Assembly (NCBI RefSeq): GCF_004365875.1
Contig: NZ_SODF01000001.1
Coordinates: 1,178,001 to 1,242,000, forward strand
Origin: Kribbella kalugense
Lineage (GTDB): Bacteria > Actinomycetota > Actinomycetes > Propionibacteriales > Kribbellaceae
Length of the DNA stretch: 64,000 bases
Direction: 5' to 3'
Shown: piece after piece, positions 8,313-17,098 of the stretch
Layout: the number at the start of each line of letters is the position of its first letter
How positions within the stretch are numbered: the first letter of the stretch is position 1
The notes under the pieces: model-generated
The model's input: only the letters and a program-made list of their open reading frames with translations
Told to the model about the DNA's origin: nothing
The model's database searches: none
Position numbers and translations under genes: made by a program

Positions 8313-10045
8313 TGTTACTTCGCCTCTTGCGTACGCACCTGCGTCCGTACGCGGGCAACCTGTCCTTGGTGGTCGTCCTGCAGCTGATCGGGACGATCGC
8401 CTCCCTCTACCTGCCCAGCTTGAACGCCGACATCATCGACAACGGCGTGGCCAAGGGTGACACCGGCTACATCATGGGCACCGGGGGCTGGATGCTCGGT
8501 GTCAGCCTGGTGCAGATCGCCTGCACGATCACGGCGGTGTACTTCGGTGCGAAAACGGCTGCTCTGTTCGGTCGCGACGTACGCGCCGCCGTCTTCCACC
8601 GGGTCGGCGAGTTCTCCGCCCGCGAGGTGAACCAGTTCGGCGCGCCGACACTGATCTCGCGGAGCACCAACGACGTACAGCAGATCCAGATGCTGGTCGT
8701 GATGACCACGACGATGCTGGTCGCGGCACCGATCACGATGGTCGGCGGCGTGATCATGGCTGTCCGCGAGGACGTCGGACTGTCCTGGCTGGTCGTGGTC
8801 GCCGTACCGCTGCTGGCCGGCTGTGTCGGCTTCATCGCCAGCCGGATGGTCCCGCAGTTCCGGAAGATGCAGAAGAACATCGACGGCGTGAACCGGGTAC
8901 TGCGTGAGCAGATCACCGGGATCCGGGTGGTACGGGCGTTCGTCCGCGAACCGCACGAGATCGAGCGTTTCGGCGAGGCCAACCAGAACCTGACCGACAC
9001 CGCGATCAAGGCCGGCCGGCTGATGGCGCTGATCTTCCCGACCGTGATGCTGATCCTGAACGTGTCGAGTGTGGCGGTGCTGTGGTTCGGCGCCTCCCGG
9101 ATCGAGAACGGGACGATGGAAGTCGGTGCGCTGACCGCGTTCCTGAGCTACCTGATCCAGATCCTGTTCTCGGTGATGATGGGTGTGTTCGTGATGATCA
9201 TGGTGCCGCGGGCCTCGGTCTGCGCGGACCGGATCTCCGAGGTGCTCGACACCGAGTCGTCGGTGCGGCCACCGGTCACCCCGATCCGGAACTTCACCGG
9301 TCGCGGGCAGTTGGTGTTCGAGCACGCCTCGTTCCAGTACCCGGGTGCGGCCGAACCGGTGTTGCGCGACATCAGCCTTGTCGCCTCGCCGGGTCAGACG
9401 ACCGCGATCATCGGCAGTACAGGCGCCGGCAAGACGACGCTGCTGTCCCTGGTGCCGCGGTTGTTCGACGCGACCGACGGGCGGGTGCTCGTCGACGGCA
9501 TCGACGTACGCGAGATCGAGCCGGAAGCACTGTGGGAGCGGATCGGACTGGTACCGCAGCGTCCGTACCTGTTCTCCGGGACGATCGCCAGCAACCTGCG
9601 GTACGGCAACCCGGACGCGACCGACGAGGAGCTCTGGCACGCGCTGGAGATTGCCCAGGGCAAGGACTTCGTCGAGGCGATGGCGGAAGGACTCGACGCG
9701 CCGATCGCGCAAGGCGGCACGAACGTGTCCGGCGGCCAGCGGCAGCGGCTCGCGATCGCGCGAGCCCTGGTCCGCAAGCCGGAGATCTATCTGTTCGACG
9801 ACTCGTTCTCGGCGCTCGACCTGGCCACCGACGCCCGCCTGCGGGCCGCGTTGCGCCCGGTCACCAGGGACGCCTGCGTGGTGGTCGTCGCACAGCGGGT
9901 GTCGACGATCATCGACGCCGACCAGATCGTCGTGGTCGAGGACGGTGCGATCGTCGGCAAGGGCACTCATGACGAGTTGCTCGAGAGTTGCCCGACGTAC
10001 GTCGAGATCGTCGAGTCCCAGCGCTCCGCGGAGGAGGCGGCATGA
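8312..10045 (+). CDS. ABC exporter half-transporter A
   Basis: 577 residues: six-helix permease domain followed by an ATPase with Walker A GSTGAGKTT, signature VSGGQRQR and Walker B LFDDSFSALD. The Walker B/catalytic position reads DD where canonical subunits have DE, which is typical of the degenerate site in heterodimeric exporters (TmrA/BmrC-like). That agrees with the overlapping next gene encoding the partner. ATG 8312 overlaps the TetR stop (TGATG), with GGGGA upstream; the TTG at 8309 is the alternative. Expected to export hydrophobic compounds across the cytoplasmic membrane as a dimer with the following gene product. Confidence 0.9.
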   Translation: MLLRLLRTHLRPYAGNLSLVVVLQLIGTIASLYLPSLNADIIDNGVAKGDTGYIMGTGGWMLGVSLVQIACTITAVYFGAKTAALFGRDVRAAVFHRVGEFSAREVNQFGAPTLISRSTNDVQQIQMLVVMTTTMLVAAPITMVGGVIMAVREDVGLSWLVVVAVPLLAGCVGFIASRMVPQFRKMQKNIDGVNRVLREQITGIRVVRAFVREPHEIERFGEANQNLTDTAIKAGRLMALIFPTVMLILNVSSVAVLWFGASRIENGTMEVGALTAFLSYLIQILFSVMMGVFVMIMVPRASVCADRISEVLDTESSVRPPVTPIRNFTGRGQLVFEHASFQYPGAAEPVLRDISLVASPGQTTAIIGSTGAGKTTLLSLVPRLFDATDGRVLVDGIDVREIEPEALWERIGLVPQRPYLFSGTIASNLRYGNPDATDEELWHALEIAQGKDFVEAMAEGLDAPIAQGGTNVSGGQRQRLAIARALVRKPEIYLFDDSFSALDLATDARLRAALRPVTRDACVVVVAQRVSTIIDADQIVVVEDGAIVGKGTHDELLESCPTYVEIVESQRSAEEAA

Positions 10046-12111
10046 GCGAGGTAGAGAAGCCGTCCCCGAACGGACAGGCCGCCGAGAACGGCCAGGCTGC
10101 CAAGACAGTCAAAGCGACTGAGCGACCGACCACGGGTCGGGCGTTCGGGCCGCCGGGAGGCATTCCCGGCGACAAGTCGATGAACTTCCTGCCGTCGGCG
10201 AAGCGACTGCTCCGCCGCCTGAAGCCGCATCGGCTGAAGGTGTCCGGCGTGATCCTGCTGGCGATCTGCAGTGTTGGCCTGTCGGTGCTCGGCCCGAAGA
10301 TCCTCGGCCGGGCGACCGACATCATCTTCGCCGGCGCGATCGGCAAGCACCTGCCCAGCGGCCTGACCAAGGCGCAGGTGATCGAGCAGACCCGGGCCGG
10401 TGGCAACGGTCGGCTGGCGGACCTGCTGCAGGGGATCGACCTGATCCCCGGCGTCGGGATCGACTTCGATGCCTTGCGCAACGTCCTGCTGACGGTCCTG
10501 GCGCTGTACGTCGGCGCGTTCTTCCTGTCCTGGGCGCAGGGCTACATCCTGAACGGCGTGGTCCAGCGGACGATCCTGTCGCTGCGCTCCGACGTCGAGG
10601 AGAAGCTGAACAAGCTGCCGTTGAGCTACTTCGACGGCGCGCCGCGTGGTGAGCTGCTCAGCCGGGTCACCAACGACATCGACAACATCTCGACCAGCCT
10701 GCAGCAGACGCTGAGCCAGCTGCTCACCTCGCTGCTGACGGTGGTCGGCGTGCTCACGATGATGTTCATCGTCTCGCCGACGCTGGCGCTGATCGCGCTC
10801 GTCTCGATCCCGATCTCGATGGTGCTCACCGCGGTGATCGCCAAACGGTCGCAGGCCCGGTTCGTCGCGCAATGGCGGCATACCGGCGCCTTGAACGGTC
10901 AGATCGAGGAAGCGTTCACCGGGCACGAGCTGGTGAAGGTGTTCGGTCGGCAGAAGGAGATCGAGGAGAGCTTCGCCAAGAAGAACAACGAGCTGTTCCA
11001 GGCCGCGTTCGGGGCGCAGTTCATCTCCGGTCTGATCATGCCGGTGATGATGTTCGTCGGGAACCTGAACTACGTGGTCATCGCGGTCGTCGGCGGTCTG
11101 CGGGTCGCCTCCGGCACGATGTCGCTCGGTGATGTCCAGGCGTTCATCCAGTACTCGCGGCAGTTCACCCAGCCTCTGACCCAGGTGGCCTCGATGGCGA
11201 ACCTCCTGCAGTCCGGGGTGGCGTCGGCCGAGCGGGTGTTCGAAGTACTGGACGCCGAGGAGCAGGTGCCGGACGACCCGACGCCGGAGAAGGTGACGGA
11301 CGCTCGCGGGCGGGTCGAGTTCGAGCACGTGTCGTTCTCGTACGACCCGGACAAGCCGCTGATCACCGACCTGAGCCTGGTCGCCGAGCCCGGGCAGACG
11401 GTCGCGATCGTCGGCCCGACCGGCGCCGGCAAGACCACGCTGGTGAACCTGATCATGCGGTTCTACGAGCTGAACGGCGGCCGGATCACGCTCGATGGTG
11501 TCGACATCACCGAGCTCACCAGGCACGACCTGCGCTCGCGGATCGGCATGGTGCTGCAGGACACCTGGCTGTTCGGCGGCACGATCCGGGACAACCTCCT
11601 CTACGGCAACCTGGACGCCACCGAGGAGGACATGCTGTCCGCGGCCAAGGCGACGTACGTCGACCGGTTCGTGCACAGCCTGCCGGACGGCTACGACACG
11701 GTGATCGACGAGGAAGGCAGCAACGTCAGCGCCGGTGAGAAGCAGCTCCTGACCATCGCCCGCGCGTTCCTGGCCGACCCGCAGTTGCTCATCCTGGACG
11801 AAGCGACCAGCTCGGTCGACACCCGCACGGAGGTCCTGGTCCAACGCGCCATGGCCGCCCTGCGCTCCGACCGCACCAGCTTCGTCATCGCCCACCGCCT
11901 CTCCACGATCCGCGACGCCGACCTGATCCTGGTCATGGAGAACGGCGCAATCGTCGAACAGGGCACGCACCGCGAGCTCCTCACCGTCGACGGCGCCTAC
12001 GCCCGCCTCTACAACGCCCAGTTCAGCGGCGCAGTAGTAGACATCGACGAAGAAGCCGCCGCCCTGGCGGCCCCCGCACCCACCCCAGCCGGCCGCCCAA
12101 TGGCCCGCTGA
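10042..12111 (+). CDS. ABC exporter half-transporter B
   Basis: 689 residues. A charged, low-complexity N-terminal extension of about 50 residues precedes the six-helix permease. The loop after helix 1 is unusually long (about residues 90-150) and includes LADLLQGIDLIPGVGIDF. The ATPase has Walker A GPTGAGKTT, signature VSAGEKQLL and Walker B ILDEATSSVD with the catalytic Glu; the signature differs from canonical LSGGQ. Together with the DD Walker B of the preceding subunit this fits an asymmetric heterodimer with one consensus site. ATG 10042 overlaps the upstream stop as ATGA and has GGAGGAGG before it. A strong terminator follows. Confidence 0.9.
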   Translation: MSEVEKPSPNGQAAENGQAAKTVKATERPTTGRAFGPPGGIPGDKSMNFLPSAKRLLRRLKPHRLKVSGVILLAICSVGLSVLGPKILGRATDIIFAGAIGKHLPSGLTKAQVIEQTRAGGNGRLADLLQGIDLIPGVGIDFDALRNVLLTVLALYVGAFFLSWAQGYILNGVVQRTILSLRSDVEEKLNKLPLSYFDGAPRGELLSRVTNDIDNISTSLQQTLSQLLTSLLTVVGVLTMMFIVSPTLALIALVSIPISMVLTAVIAKRSQARFVAQWRHTGALNGQIEEAFTGHELVKVFGRQKEIEESFAKKNNELFQAAFGAQFISGLIMPVMMFVGNLNYVVIAVVGGLRVASGTMSLGDVQAFIQYSRQFTQPLTQVASMANLLQSGVASAERVFEVLDAEEQVPDDPTPEKVTDARGRVEFEHVSFSYDPDKPLITDLSLVAEPGQTVAIVGPTGAGKTTLVNLIMRFYELNGGRITLDGVDITELTRHDLRSRIGMVLQDTWLFGGTIRDNLLYGNLDATEEDMLSAAKATYVDRFVHSLPDGYDTVIDEEGSNVSAGEKQLLTIARAFLADPQLLILDEATSSVDTRTEVLVQRAMAALRSDRTSFVIAHRLSTIRDADLILVMENGAIVEQGTHRELLTVDGAYARLYNAQFSGAVVDIDEEAAALAAPAPTPAGRPMAR

Positions 12112-12122
12112 AACTCTCGAAA

Positions 12123-12157
12123 CAGAAGGGGGACGCCAAGCAGGCGTCCCCCTTCTG
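12123..12157 (+). terminator. Intrinsic terminator of ABC operon
   Basis: A perfect 15-bp stem (12123-12137 with 12143-12157) with a 5-base loop lies 11 bases after the exporter stop. No T-run follows, which is common in actinobacteria. Confidence 0.85.
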
Positions 12158-12162
12158 CTACC

Positions 12163-12171
12163 TGTGGATAA
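12163..12171 (-). promoter_or_regulatory. Isolated consensus DnaA box
   Basis: TGTGGATAA is the exact complement of the DnaA box TTATCCACA and lies in an intergenic gap. A single box cannot be an origin; it could titrate DnaA or regulate the downstream gene, or be chance. Confidence 0.35.
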
Positions 12172-12210
12172 CTTCCGCGGAGCCCTCGCGTTCTGTGGCG
12201 TACTTGAGAC

Positions 12211-13530
12211 ATGCCCACGAACGCAGACTTCGTCAGCGCACGCAGCACCCGGACGGCGCTACGAGTTGCCGCGAAGCTCGGCATCTCCGAGGTCGCTGAC
12301 AAGAAGACTCTGCGCGACGCCTATCTCGTCGCCTACCAGTTCCCGGCGCCGTTGATGGTCAGGGTTGCCGACGACATGCTCGCCGATCTGCGGGCCGACG
12401 TTGCGCGGAAGACCGACAGGATCGTCGCTCTCGGGCGGGACGGACACCACCTTGCGCTGGCGATGACGCGGCTGGATGGGCAGTTCTACCGTCGGCACGT
12501 CTCGAACCTCGTCCTGTCGCGTGCTCTCGTCGAGAACGCTCTGCAGGATCTGGAGCACCATCAAGGTCTGCGGTTTCCACAGGTGCACGGCTTCCGGCGG
12601 GTGGCTCCACGAGTGGATCCCGCGGACACCATCGGTGGGTTTCGGGTGCTGACCGACTATCTGCAGGCGAATCAGGTGCCGGCCGGTAGGCCAGGGAGTC
12701 GGGTCAGTGTCTTCGACACGAGCTTCAAGGGCACGGTGCAGGAGCTGCTCGCGGCGGCGTACCCGGAGACGACGTTCACAGGTCGGTACGCGTTCCTCGG
12801 CGAGTCGCCCGACGACCCGCATCCTGGCAGCAAGAAGGGCTATGAGGTCCATCTGGCCGGGACGGAGTCACGGCAAGGACGGCCGCTCTACGTGCTCCCC
12901 GCCGACGAGTCGAAGACGTTTGCCCATCAGTTGGCTCTGAACAGCATCGAGGAGTTGCTCGACGGTCCGATGTCCAGTCCGGTGCGGATCGGTGCTCGAG
13001 GACCTGAGCAGTCCGGCCAACGGCACCATCCGATGCTTCTGGAAGGCTTGAGCAGGGGACGCGTATCGCCGCGGTTGCGGGATCTCCGGGTCCGCGAGGG
13101 TGTCAAGGTGGTGAATCTGATGGCTGTCGCGGACCTGGCCAGGGATGTCGCCGTACTGCGCGATGCCGGCGGCAACTATCGGTCGTGGCTGGACGACTGG
13201 TCGACACGATTTCGGAGCGAGATCCGCGCTTGGATCGGGGACCGTTCGACGGATCCGCGGCTTGCGGAGTTCCTCGACTCGTTCGTGCACCGCAGCGACA
13301 AGCAGCAGGCTGACGCACTGCAGAAGACGCTGGATCGCGGACACGTGCCGGAGCGTGACCGGGAAGCGATCTGGGCCGCGTACGAGCGGTGCGGGAGCGA
13401 CGGTGACAAACGGGTGTTCGTAGACAATGTGTTCAATTCGATGCGAATCAGCGGAGGTGGCAATGGGCAGCGGGGAGGCGGATCCCGAGGACGAGTGGAT
13501 GGCGCTCGCCGGGACGAGCGCGAGCTTTGA
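12211..13530 (+). CDS. Unrecognised protein coupled to nucleoside hydrolase
   Basis: 439 residues, apparently cytoplasmic (no signal or membrane segment), not assigned to a family with confidence. RIVALGRDGHHLALAMTRLD (about 70-90) looks like a phosphate- or nucleotide-binding turn. VFDTSFKGTVQELLAAAYPE (about 166-185) has a DTSxKGT pattern reminiscent of HAD-like or phosphoribosyltransferase-like folds. The C-terminal 20 residues are Gly/Arg-rich because they overlap the next gene by 68 bases in another frame. The overlap implies translational coupling with the nucleoside hydrolase, so a role in nucleoside, nucleobase or sugar-phosphate salvage is plausible. ATG 12211 has no clear ribosome-binding site. 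Confidence 0.6.
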   Translation: MPTNADFVSARSTRTALRVAAKLGISEVADKKTLRDAYLVAYQFPAPLMVRVADDMLADLRADVARKTDRIVALGRDGHHLALAMTRLDGQFYRRHVSNLVLSRALVENALQDLEHHQGLRFPQVHGFRRVAPRVDPADTIGGFRVLTDYLQANQVPAGRPGSRVSVFDTSFKGTVQELLAAAYPETTFTGRYAFLGESPDDPHPGSKKGYEVHLAGTESRQGRPLYVLPADESKTFAHQLALNSIEELLDGPMSSPVRIGARGPEQSGQRHHPMLLEGLSRGRVSPRLRDLRVREGVKVVNLMAVADLARDVAVLRDAGGNYRSWLDDWSTRFRSEIRAWIGDRSTDPRLAEFLDSFVHRSDKQQADALQKTLDRGHVPERDREAIWAAYERCGSDGDKRVFVDNVFNSMRISGGGNGQRGGGSRGRVDGARRDEREL

Positions 13531-14452
13531 GGAGTTCGAGGAGCTCGCTGGTCCGCTGATTCGGGGTGGGCCGCCGCCCGCCGTCGGCGTACCGGCGATT
13601 GCTCGTGCGCCGATGGTCATTGACACGGATATCGGTGGGGATCCTGATGACACCGTGGCCTTGGTCGTCGCGGGTCGATTGGTGCCCGAGTTGAGATTGG
13701 TGATCACGAGCGACGAGTACGGCGGGGAGCGGGCCCGGTTTGCGCGGTACTTGCTGGATCTTGTGGGGCGGACGGATGTCCGGGTGGTGGCGGGATCCGA
13801 CCTGGGGAACAGTCGGATGTGGGTGATCGACGGGTTGTGTCCGGCGGAGGTGCCGCGCCAGGGGACCGATGTTCTGGGGGCGGTGAGCGAGCTTTGTGCG
13901 GCGACGGACGGGCGGATCCGGTGGGTGGGAATGGGACCGTTGTCGAACCTCGCCATGCTCCAGGCGGAGCGGCCCGAACTCGTGTCACAGCTGGTCGTGA
14001 CGCAGATGGGCGGGGCGATCAACTTCCGGGATCCGACACGGGCGGAGCACAACTTCCGTGTCGATCCGCAGGCGGCGATCCGGATGGTGCCCGCGCTCGA
14101 GCCGTGGCTGCCGACCTTCGTGGTGTCAGACGTGACGTTCAACCCGGCGATCGAGATCACCACGGAGTCGCGGCTGTACAAGCGGTGGGCGCATCCGGAC
14201 GCGCGCCCGTGGGAGCGGCTGTTCCGGGAGCACTGCGATCGCTGGATGGCGAAGTACCCAGGCACGATGCAGCATGACGCGCTGACGCTGGCGGCCGCGA
14301 TGCTCTGGCCCGGAGTTCGATTCGTGCGGGAGCGGGTGGCGCTCGATTCGATCGCGCGAATGAGCCGCAGTGACGGCGGGACCGAGATCGTGATGTCGGT
14401 GTCTGCTGACTACGCCGCCTTCATGTCCTGGCTGGAAGACGCTCTGAGCTAG
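13463..14452 (+). CDS. Inosine/uridine-preferring nucleoside hydrolase family protein
   Basis: 329 residues. The metal-binding motif DTDIGGDPDD (about residues 53-62) is the family's DTDxGxDD signature, and MGPLSNLA, GGAINF and the downstream HDALTLAAA region also fit. Such enzymes cleave the N-glycosidic bond of ribonucleosides to base plus ribose using bound calcium. An N-terminal 48-residue extension precedes the usual start of the fold. I chose ATG 13463 because GGAGG lies 5 bases upstream. It overlaps the previous gene by 68 bases, so the two are probably made together. Its end overlaps the CGNR pseudogene tail to tail. Confidence 0.82.
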   Translation: MGSGEADPEDEWMALAGTSASFEEFEELAGPLIRGGPPPAVGVPAIARAPMVIDTDIGGDPDDTVALVVAGRLVPELRLVITSDEYGGERARFARYLLDLVGRTDVRVVAGSDLGNSRMWVIDGLCPAEVPRQGTDVLGAVSELCAATDGRIRWVGMGPLSNLAMLQAERPELVSQLVVTQMGGAINFRDPTRAEHNFRVDPQAAIRMVPALEPWLPTFVVSDVTFNPAIEITTESRLYKRWAHPDARPWERLFREHCDRWMAKYPGTMQHDALTLAAAMLWPGVRFVRERVALDSIARMSRSDGGTEIVMSVSADYAAFMSWLEDALS

Positions 14453-14798
14453 CTGGCTGTACGGCGGGCGTAGGCGCGGGCGGCTCGGTAGCGGTCGCCG
14501 CAGCGGGTGGAGCAGTGGCGGCGGCCGTGGCGGATCAGGTAGCGGTTGCACGGGGTTGATTCGCAGGCGGTGAGGGCCGCGGCGTCTTGGCTGGTGAGGA
14601 GCGGGCCGCGAGGAGCGAGCGGACGTGCTCGCGAAGGGCACGGAGCTGGGTCGCGCACATCTCTTGTACGTCGGCATTGTCCGGAGCGAGGCCGTGCCCG
14701 GTGAGCCATTCGTTGACTGACGCGGGGCTGCCGAGCAGGTCGACGTACTGGCCGCCGGGGAGGGCGATCGCGGTGTTGGCGAAGTCCAGCCCGACCAC
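14449..14798 (-). pseudogene. CGNR zinc-finger regulator, frameshifted and internally deleted
   Basis: Two reading frames each hold part of one protein. The upstream frame, from GTG 14798, gives VVGLDFANTAI, SVNEWLTGHGL and QLRALREHVRSLL, the N-terminal domain of CGNR-family regulators. At about 14605 the reading must change frame to continue as LLTSQDAAAL and then the zinc finger CESTPCNRYL ... HCSTRCGDR, ending at 14449. The roughly 50 residues usually between these parts are missing, so an internal deletion has shifted the frame. Its 5' end runs straight into an MFS fragment on the other strand. The gene is probably dead. Confidence 0.7.
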
Positions 14799-15069
14799 GG
14801 TCGTTACCGGCTTGCTCGTGTTCGCCGTCGGCGCGGTCGGCTTCTCTGTCATTCCCGGCATGCAGGCCCGCGTTCTGACCACGGCCGCGGCGGCCCCGAC
14901 GTTGGTGATCGCGGTCAACGCCTCGGCGTACCAAGTCGCGGCCGCAGTTGCGGGCTGGCTCGGTGGCCAGGTCATCGCCGGCCCCGGCCTTCCAGCCGTC
15001 TACCTGGTTGCCGCAGGGTCGACGCTCTTCGGCCTCGCTCTCACCGGTTTGGCGTTAGCGCGTGGCTGA
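14794..15069 (+). pseudogene. MFS transporter, C-terminal remnant
   Basis: About 92 codons read VVTGLLVFAVGAVGF, IPGMQARVLT, IAVNASAYQVAAAVAGWLGG and a final hydrophobic helix, matching the last two to three membrane helices of an MFS drug-efflux protein. The first 300 or so residues are absent. The frame runs open upstream only because it is antisense to the CGNR remnant. The usual arrangement for this pair is divergent, so one deletion took the shared promoter and most of the transporter. The stop overlaps the alpha/beta hydrolase gene. Confidence 0.7.
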
Positions 15070-15853
15070 GGAACTGCCGGAACGCCGCCGGAGCCGAGAA
15101 CATCGGCATGTGGTCGGCCTCGGGGAGCACCGTCAGCTCCGCGTGCGGGACCTGATCGGCGATTCGGGCGGCCCAGAGTTGGGTGCCTTCGAAGTCTTGG
15201 GCGCCGACCAGGACAGAGACCGGTACGGCGATCTCGGCGAAGCGGGTCTTGACCGGTGGGTCGAGCTCGCGAGCGTTGTCCTCGGTCATCGTCATGATCC
15301 GGGAGTTCGCGATCGCCAGACCGATCAGCAGCCGCCGGTCGGATTCGTTCACGGCCGGGCACCAGGCGGCGATGTCGTTGGCGGCGGCCGCCGGGATGTC
15401 GTCGATAGCCAGGAGCTCGGCCTGCCGGGCGAAGTGCGCCCGCATCACCACCCGCGCCGCCTCCTCGGCCGGGCTGGGATCCGGGAACTCGCCGAACGAA
15501 CCCGCCACGGCCCCCACCCGCACCACCCGCTCGGGCCGGTGACACGCGAAGGCCAGAGCTTGCCGACCGCCGTCCGACACCCCGACCAATACAGCACGGT
15601 CGATGCCAGCGGCATCCATCACGGCGGCGAGATCGTCGAGCTCGCTGTACGGCGCGGCCGAGGTCGACGACAGGCCGCGATCCCGGCAGTCCCAGGTCGT
15701 GACCCGCGCCGAATCCGACAACCAGGAGACGGTCGAGTCCCACATCCGTACGTCGGCCAGCCCGCCGTTCAGCAGCACGACATCCGGTCCCGTCCCCGAC
15801 TGCTCGTAGTACAGATAGCCGTCGGGTACGTCGATGAAGCCCTTCGTTCGCAT
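15041..15853 (-). CDS. Alpha/beta hydrolase
   Basis: 270 residues with the fold's hallmarks: oxyanion loop LLNGGLADVRMWD, nucleophile elbow GVSDGG (Ser about 94), acid in GAQDF (about 217) and histidine in EADHMP (about 246). It is probably a cytoplasmic esterase or peptidase; the substrate is unknown. ATG 15853 begins the recognisable fold, although no strong ribosome-binding site precedes it. The 3' end overlaps the MFS remnant on the other strand by about 29 bases, probably a result of the decay of that locus. Confidence 0.8.
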   Translation of the reverse strand: MRTKGFIDVPDGYLYYEQSGTGPDVVLLNGGLADVRMWDSTVSWLSDSARVTTWDCRDRGLSSTSAAPYSELDDLAAVMDAAGIDRAVLVGVSDGGRQALAFACHRPERVVRVGAVAGSFGEFPDPSPAEEAARVVMRAHFARQAELLAIDDIPAAAANDIAAWCPAVNESDRRLLIGLAIANSRIMTMTEDNARELDPPVKTRFAEIAVPVSVLVGAQDFEGTQLWAARIADQVPHAELTVLPEADHMPMFSAPAAFRQFLSHALTPNR

Positions 15854-15901
15854 GCCCGCAGTCTGGCCTGCCGGGCGGGGCAGGCCAATCGGGAATTCTC
15901 C

Positions 15902-17098
15902 TTAGTCGCCGCGGTTCAGCCGGCGTACGGCGAGTTCGGCGAGGAGGGCTGAGGCGTCGGGCAGGATCGAGTCGTCGAAGTTGGCCAAGGGGGAGTGGTT
16001 GTCGTGGGCCGCATCGGGGTCGGCCGTGGTGCAGGCGCTGAGGTTGAGATAGACGCCGGGGACCTCATTGAGGACATAGGACATGTCCTCGGCGCCGCAG
16101 CGCGGATTGGCGCGTTCGCGGAAGCGGTCGGGGCCGAAGACGTCGATGATGGTGTCACGGGCGAACGCGTACTCCGCCGGATTGTTGACCGTCACCGGAT
16201 AACCGACCCGATAGTCCGCCTCTGCCGTCAGCCCGTGCGCGGCCGCCATCGCCTCGGCCAGTTGCACCGACGTCCGCTGCATCTTGGCGCGAGCCTCCTC
16301 GGAGAACGTCCGTACCGTCGCTTCGAAGAAGGCATCATCCGGGATGATGTTCTCCTTCGTACCGCCCGCGATCTGCCCGACGGTGAGGACAACCGGGTCG
16401 AACACGTCGAACTGCCGGGTGACCATCGTCTGCAACGCGCCGACGATCTCGCAGAGCACCGGGATCGGGTCCTTGCCCCGGTACGGCGTCGAGCCGTGCG
16501 TCCCTTCGCCGATGACGCGCACGTGCAACTGGTCGGCCGCGGCCATGAACGAGCCCGGCCTGCTGCTCCACATCCCCAACGGCTGGCCGGCCGAACCGAC
16601 GTGCAGACCGTACGCCGCATCCGCCCGGCGCCCGGCCGCGTCGAGCACCCCTTCACGGATCATCACCGGTGCTCCGCCGGTCGTCTCCTCACCCGGCTGG
16701 AACATGAAGACCACGTCGCCCGGCAGCTCGGCCTGGAGCGCGCAGAGAACCTTGGCCGCACCAACCAGTCCGGCGACGTGCAGGTCGTGACCGCAGGCGT
16801 GCATCATCCCGACGTGCTGCGAGATGAACGGGACATCGGTCCGCTCCGTCACCGGCAGCGCGTCCATGTCGCCGCGCAGCAGCACGACGGGCCCCGGCCC
16901 TGCGCCACCCCGCAGTACCGCGGTGACCGACGACAGCTCCTTGCCGAGCGTGATCTCCAGCGGGAGCCCCTCGAGCGCGTCGAGGATGAGCTGCTGGCTC
17001 TTGGGCAGGTCGAAGTCGTACTCCGGGACCTGGTGCAGGGCCCGTCGAAGCGTGATGATCTCGTCGCGGAAGCGCTCCGCCAGCTCGACCGTGCTCAT
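15902..17098 (-). CDS. M20 family amidohydrolase/peptidase
   Basis: 398 residues. The metal ligands are visible in MHACGHDLHVAG, EETTGGA, LHVGSAG and the C-terminal PRCGAEDMSYVL. This is the pattern of hippurate hydrolase/IAA-amino-acid hydrolase enzymes, which remove N-acyl groups from amino acids with two metal ions. The dimerisation domain lies around residues 190-300. I chose ATG 17098, which overlaps the exonuclease stop as ATGA; an upstream extension would lie inside that gene. The overlap implies co-transcription with the exonuclease, but no functional link is obvious. Confidence 0.85.
   Translation of the reverse strand: MSTVELAERFRDEIITLRRALHQVPEYDFDLPKSQQLILDALEGLPLEITLGKELSSVTAVLRGGAGPGPVVLLRGDMDALPVTERTDVPFISQHVGMMHACGHDLHVAGLVGAAKVLCALQAELPGDVVFMFQPGEETTGGAPVMIREGVLDAAGRRADAAYGLHVGSAGQPLGMWSSRPGSFMAAADQLHVRVIGEGTHGSTPYRGKDPIPVLCEIVGALQTMVTRQFDVFDPVVLTVGQIAGGTKENIIPDDAFFEATVRTFSEEARAKMQRTSVQLAEAMAAAHGLTAEADYRVGYPVTVNNPAEYAFARDTIIDVFGPDRFRERANPRCGAEDMSYVLNEVPGVYLNLSACTTADPDAAHDNHSPLANFDDSILPDASALLAELAVRRLNRGD

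Noticed and set aside
9967..11970. Long reverse-strand open frame antisense to exporter subunit B
   Set aside because: Shadow frame: the forward strand encodes all ABC motifs and the reverse translation has no fold pattern.
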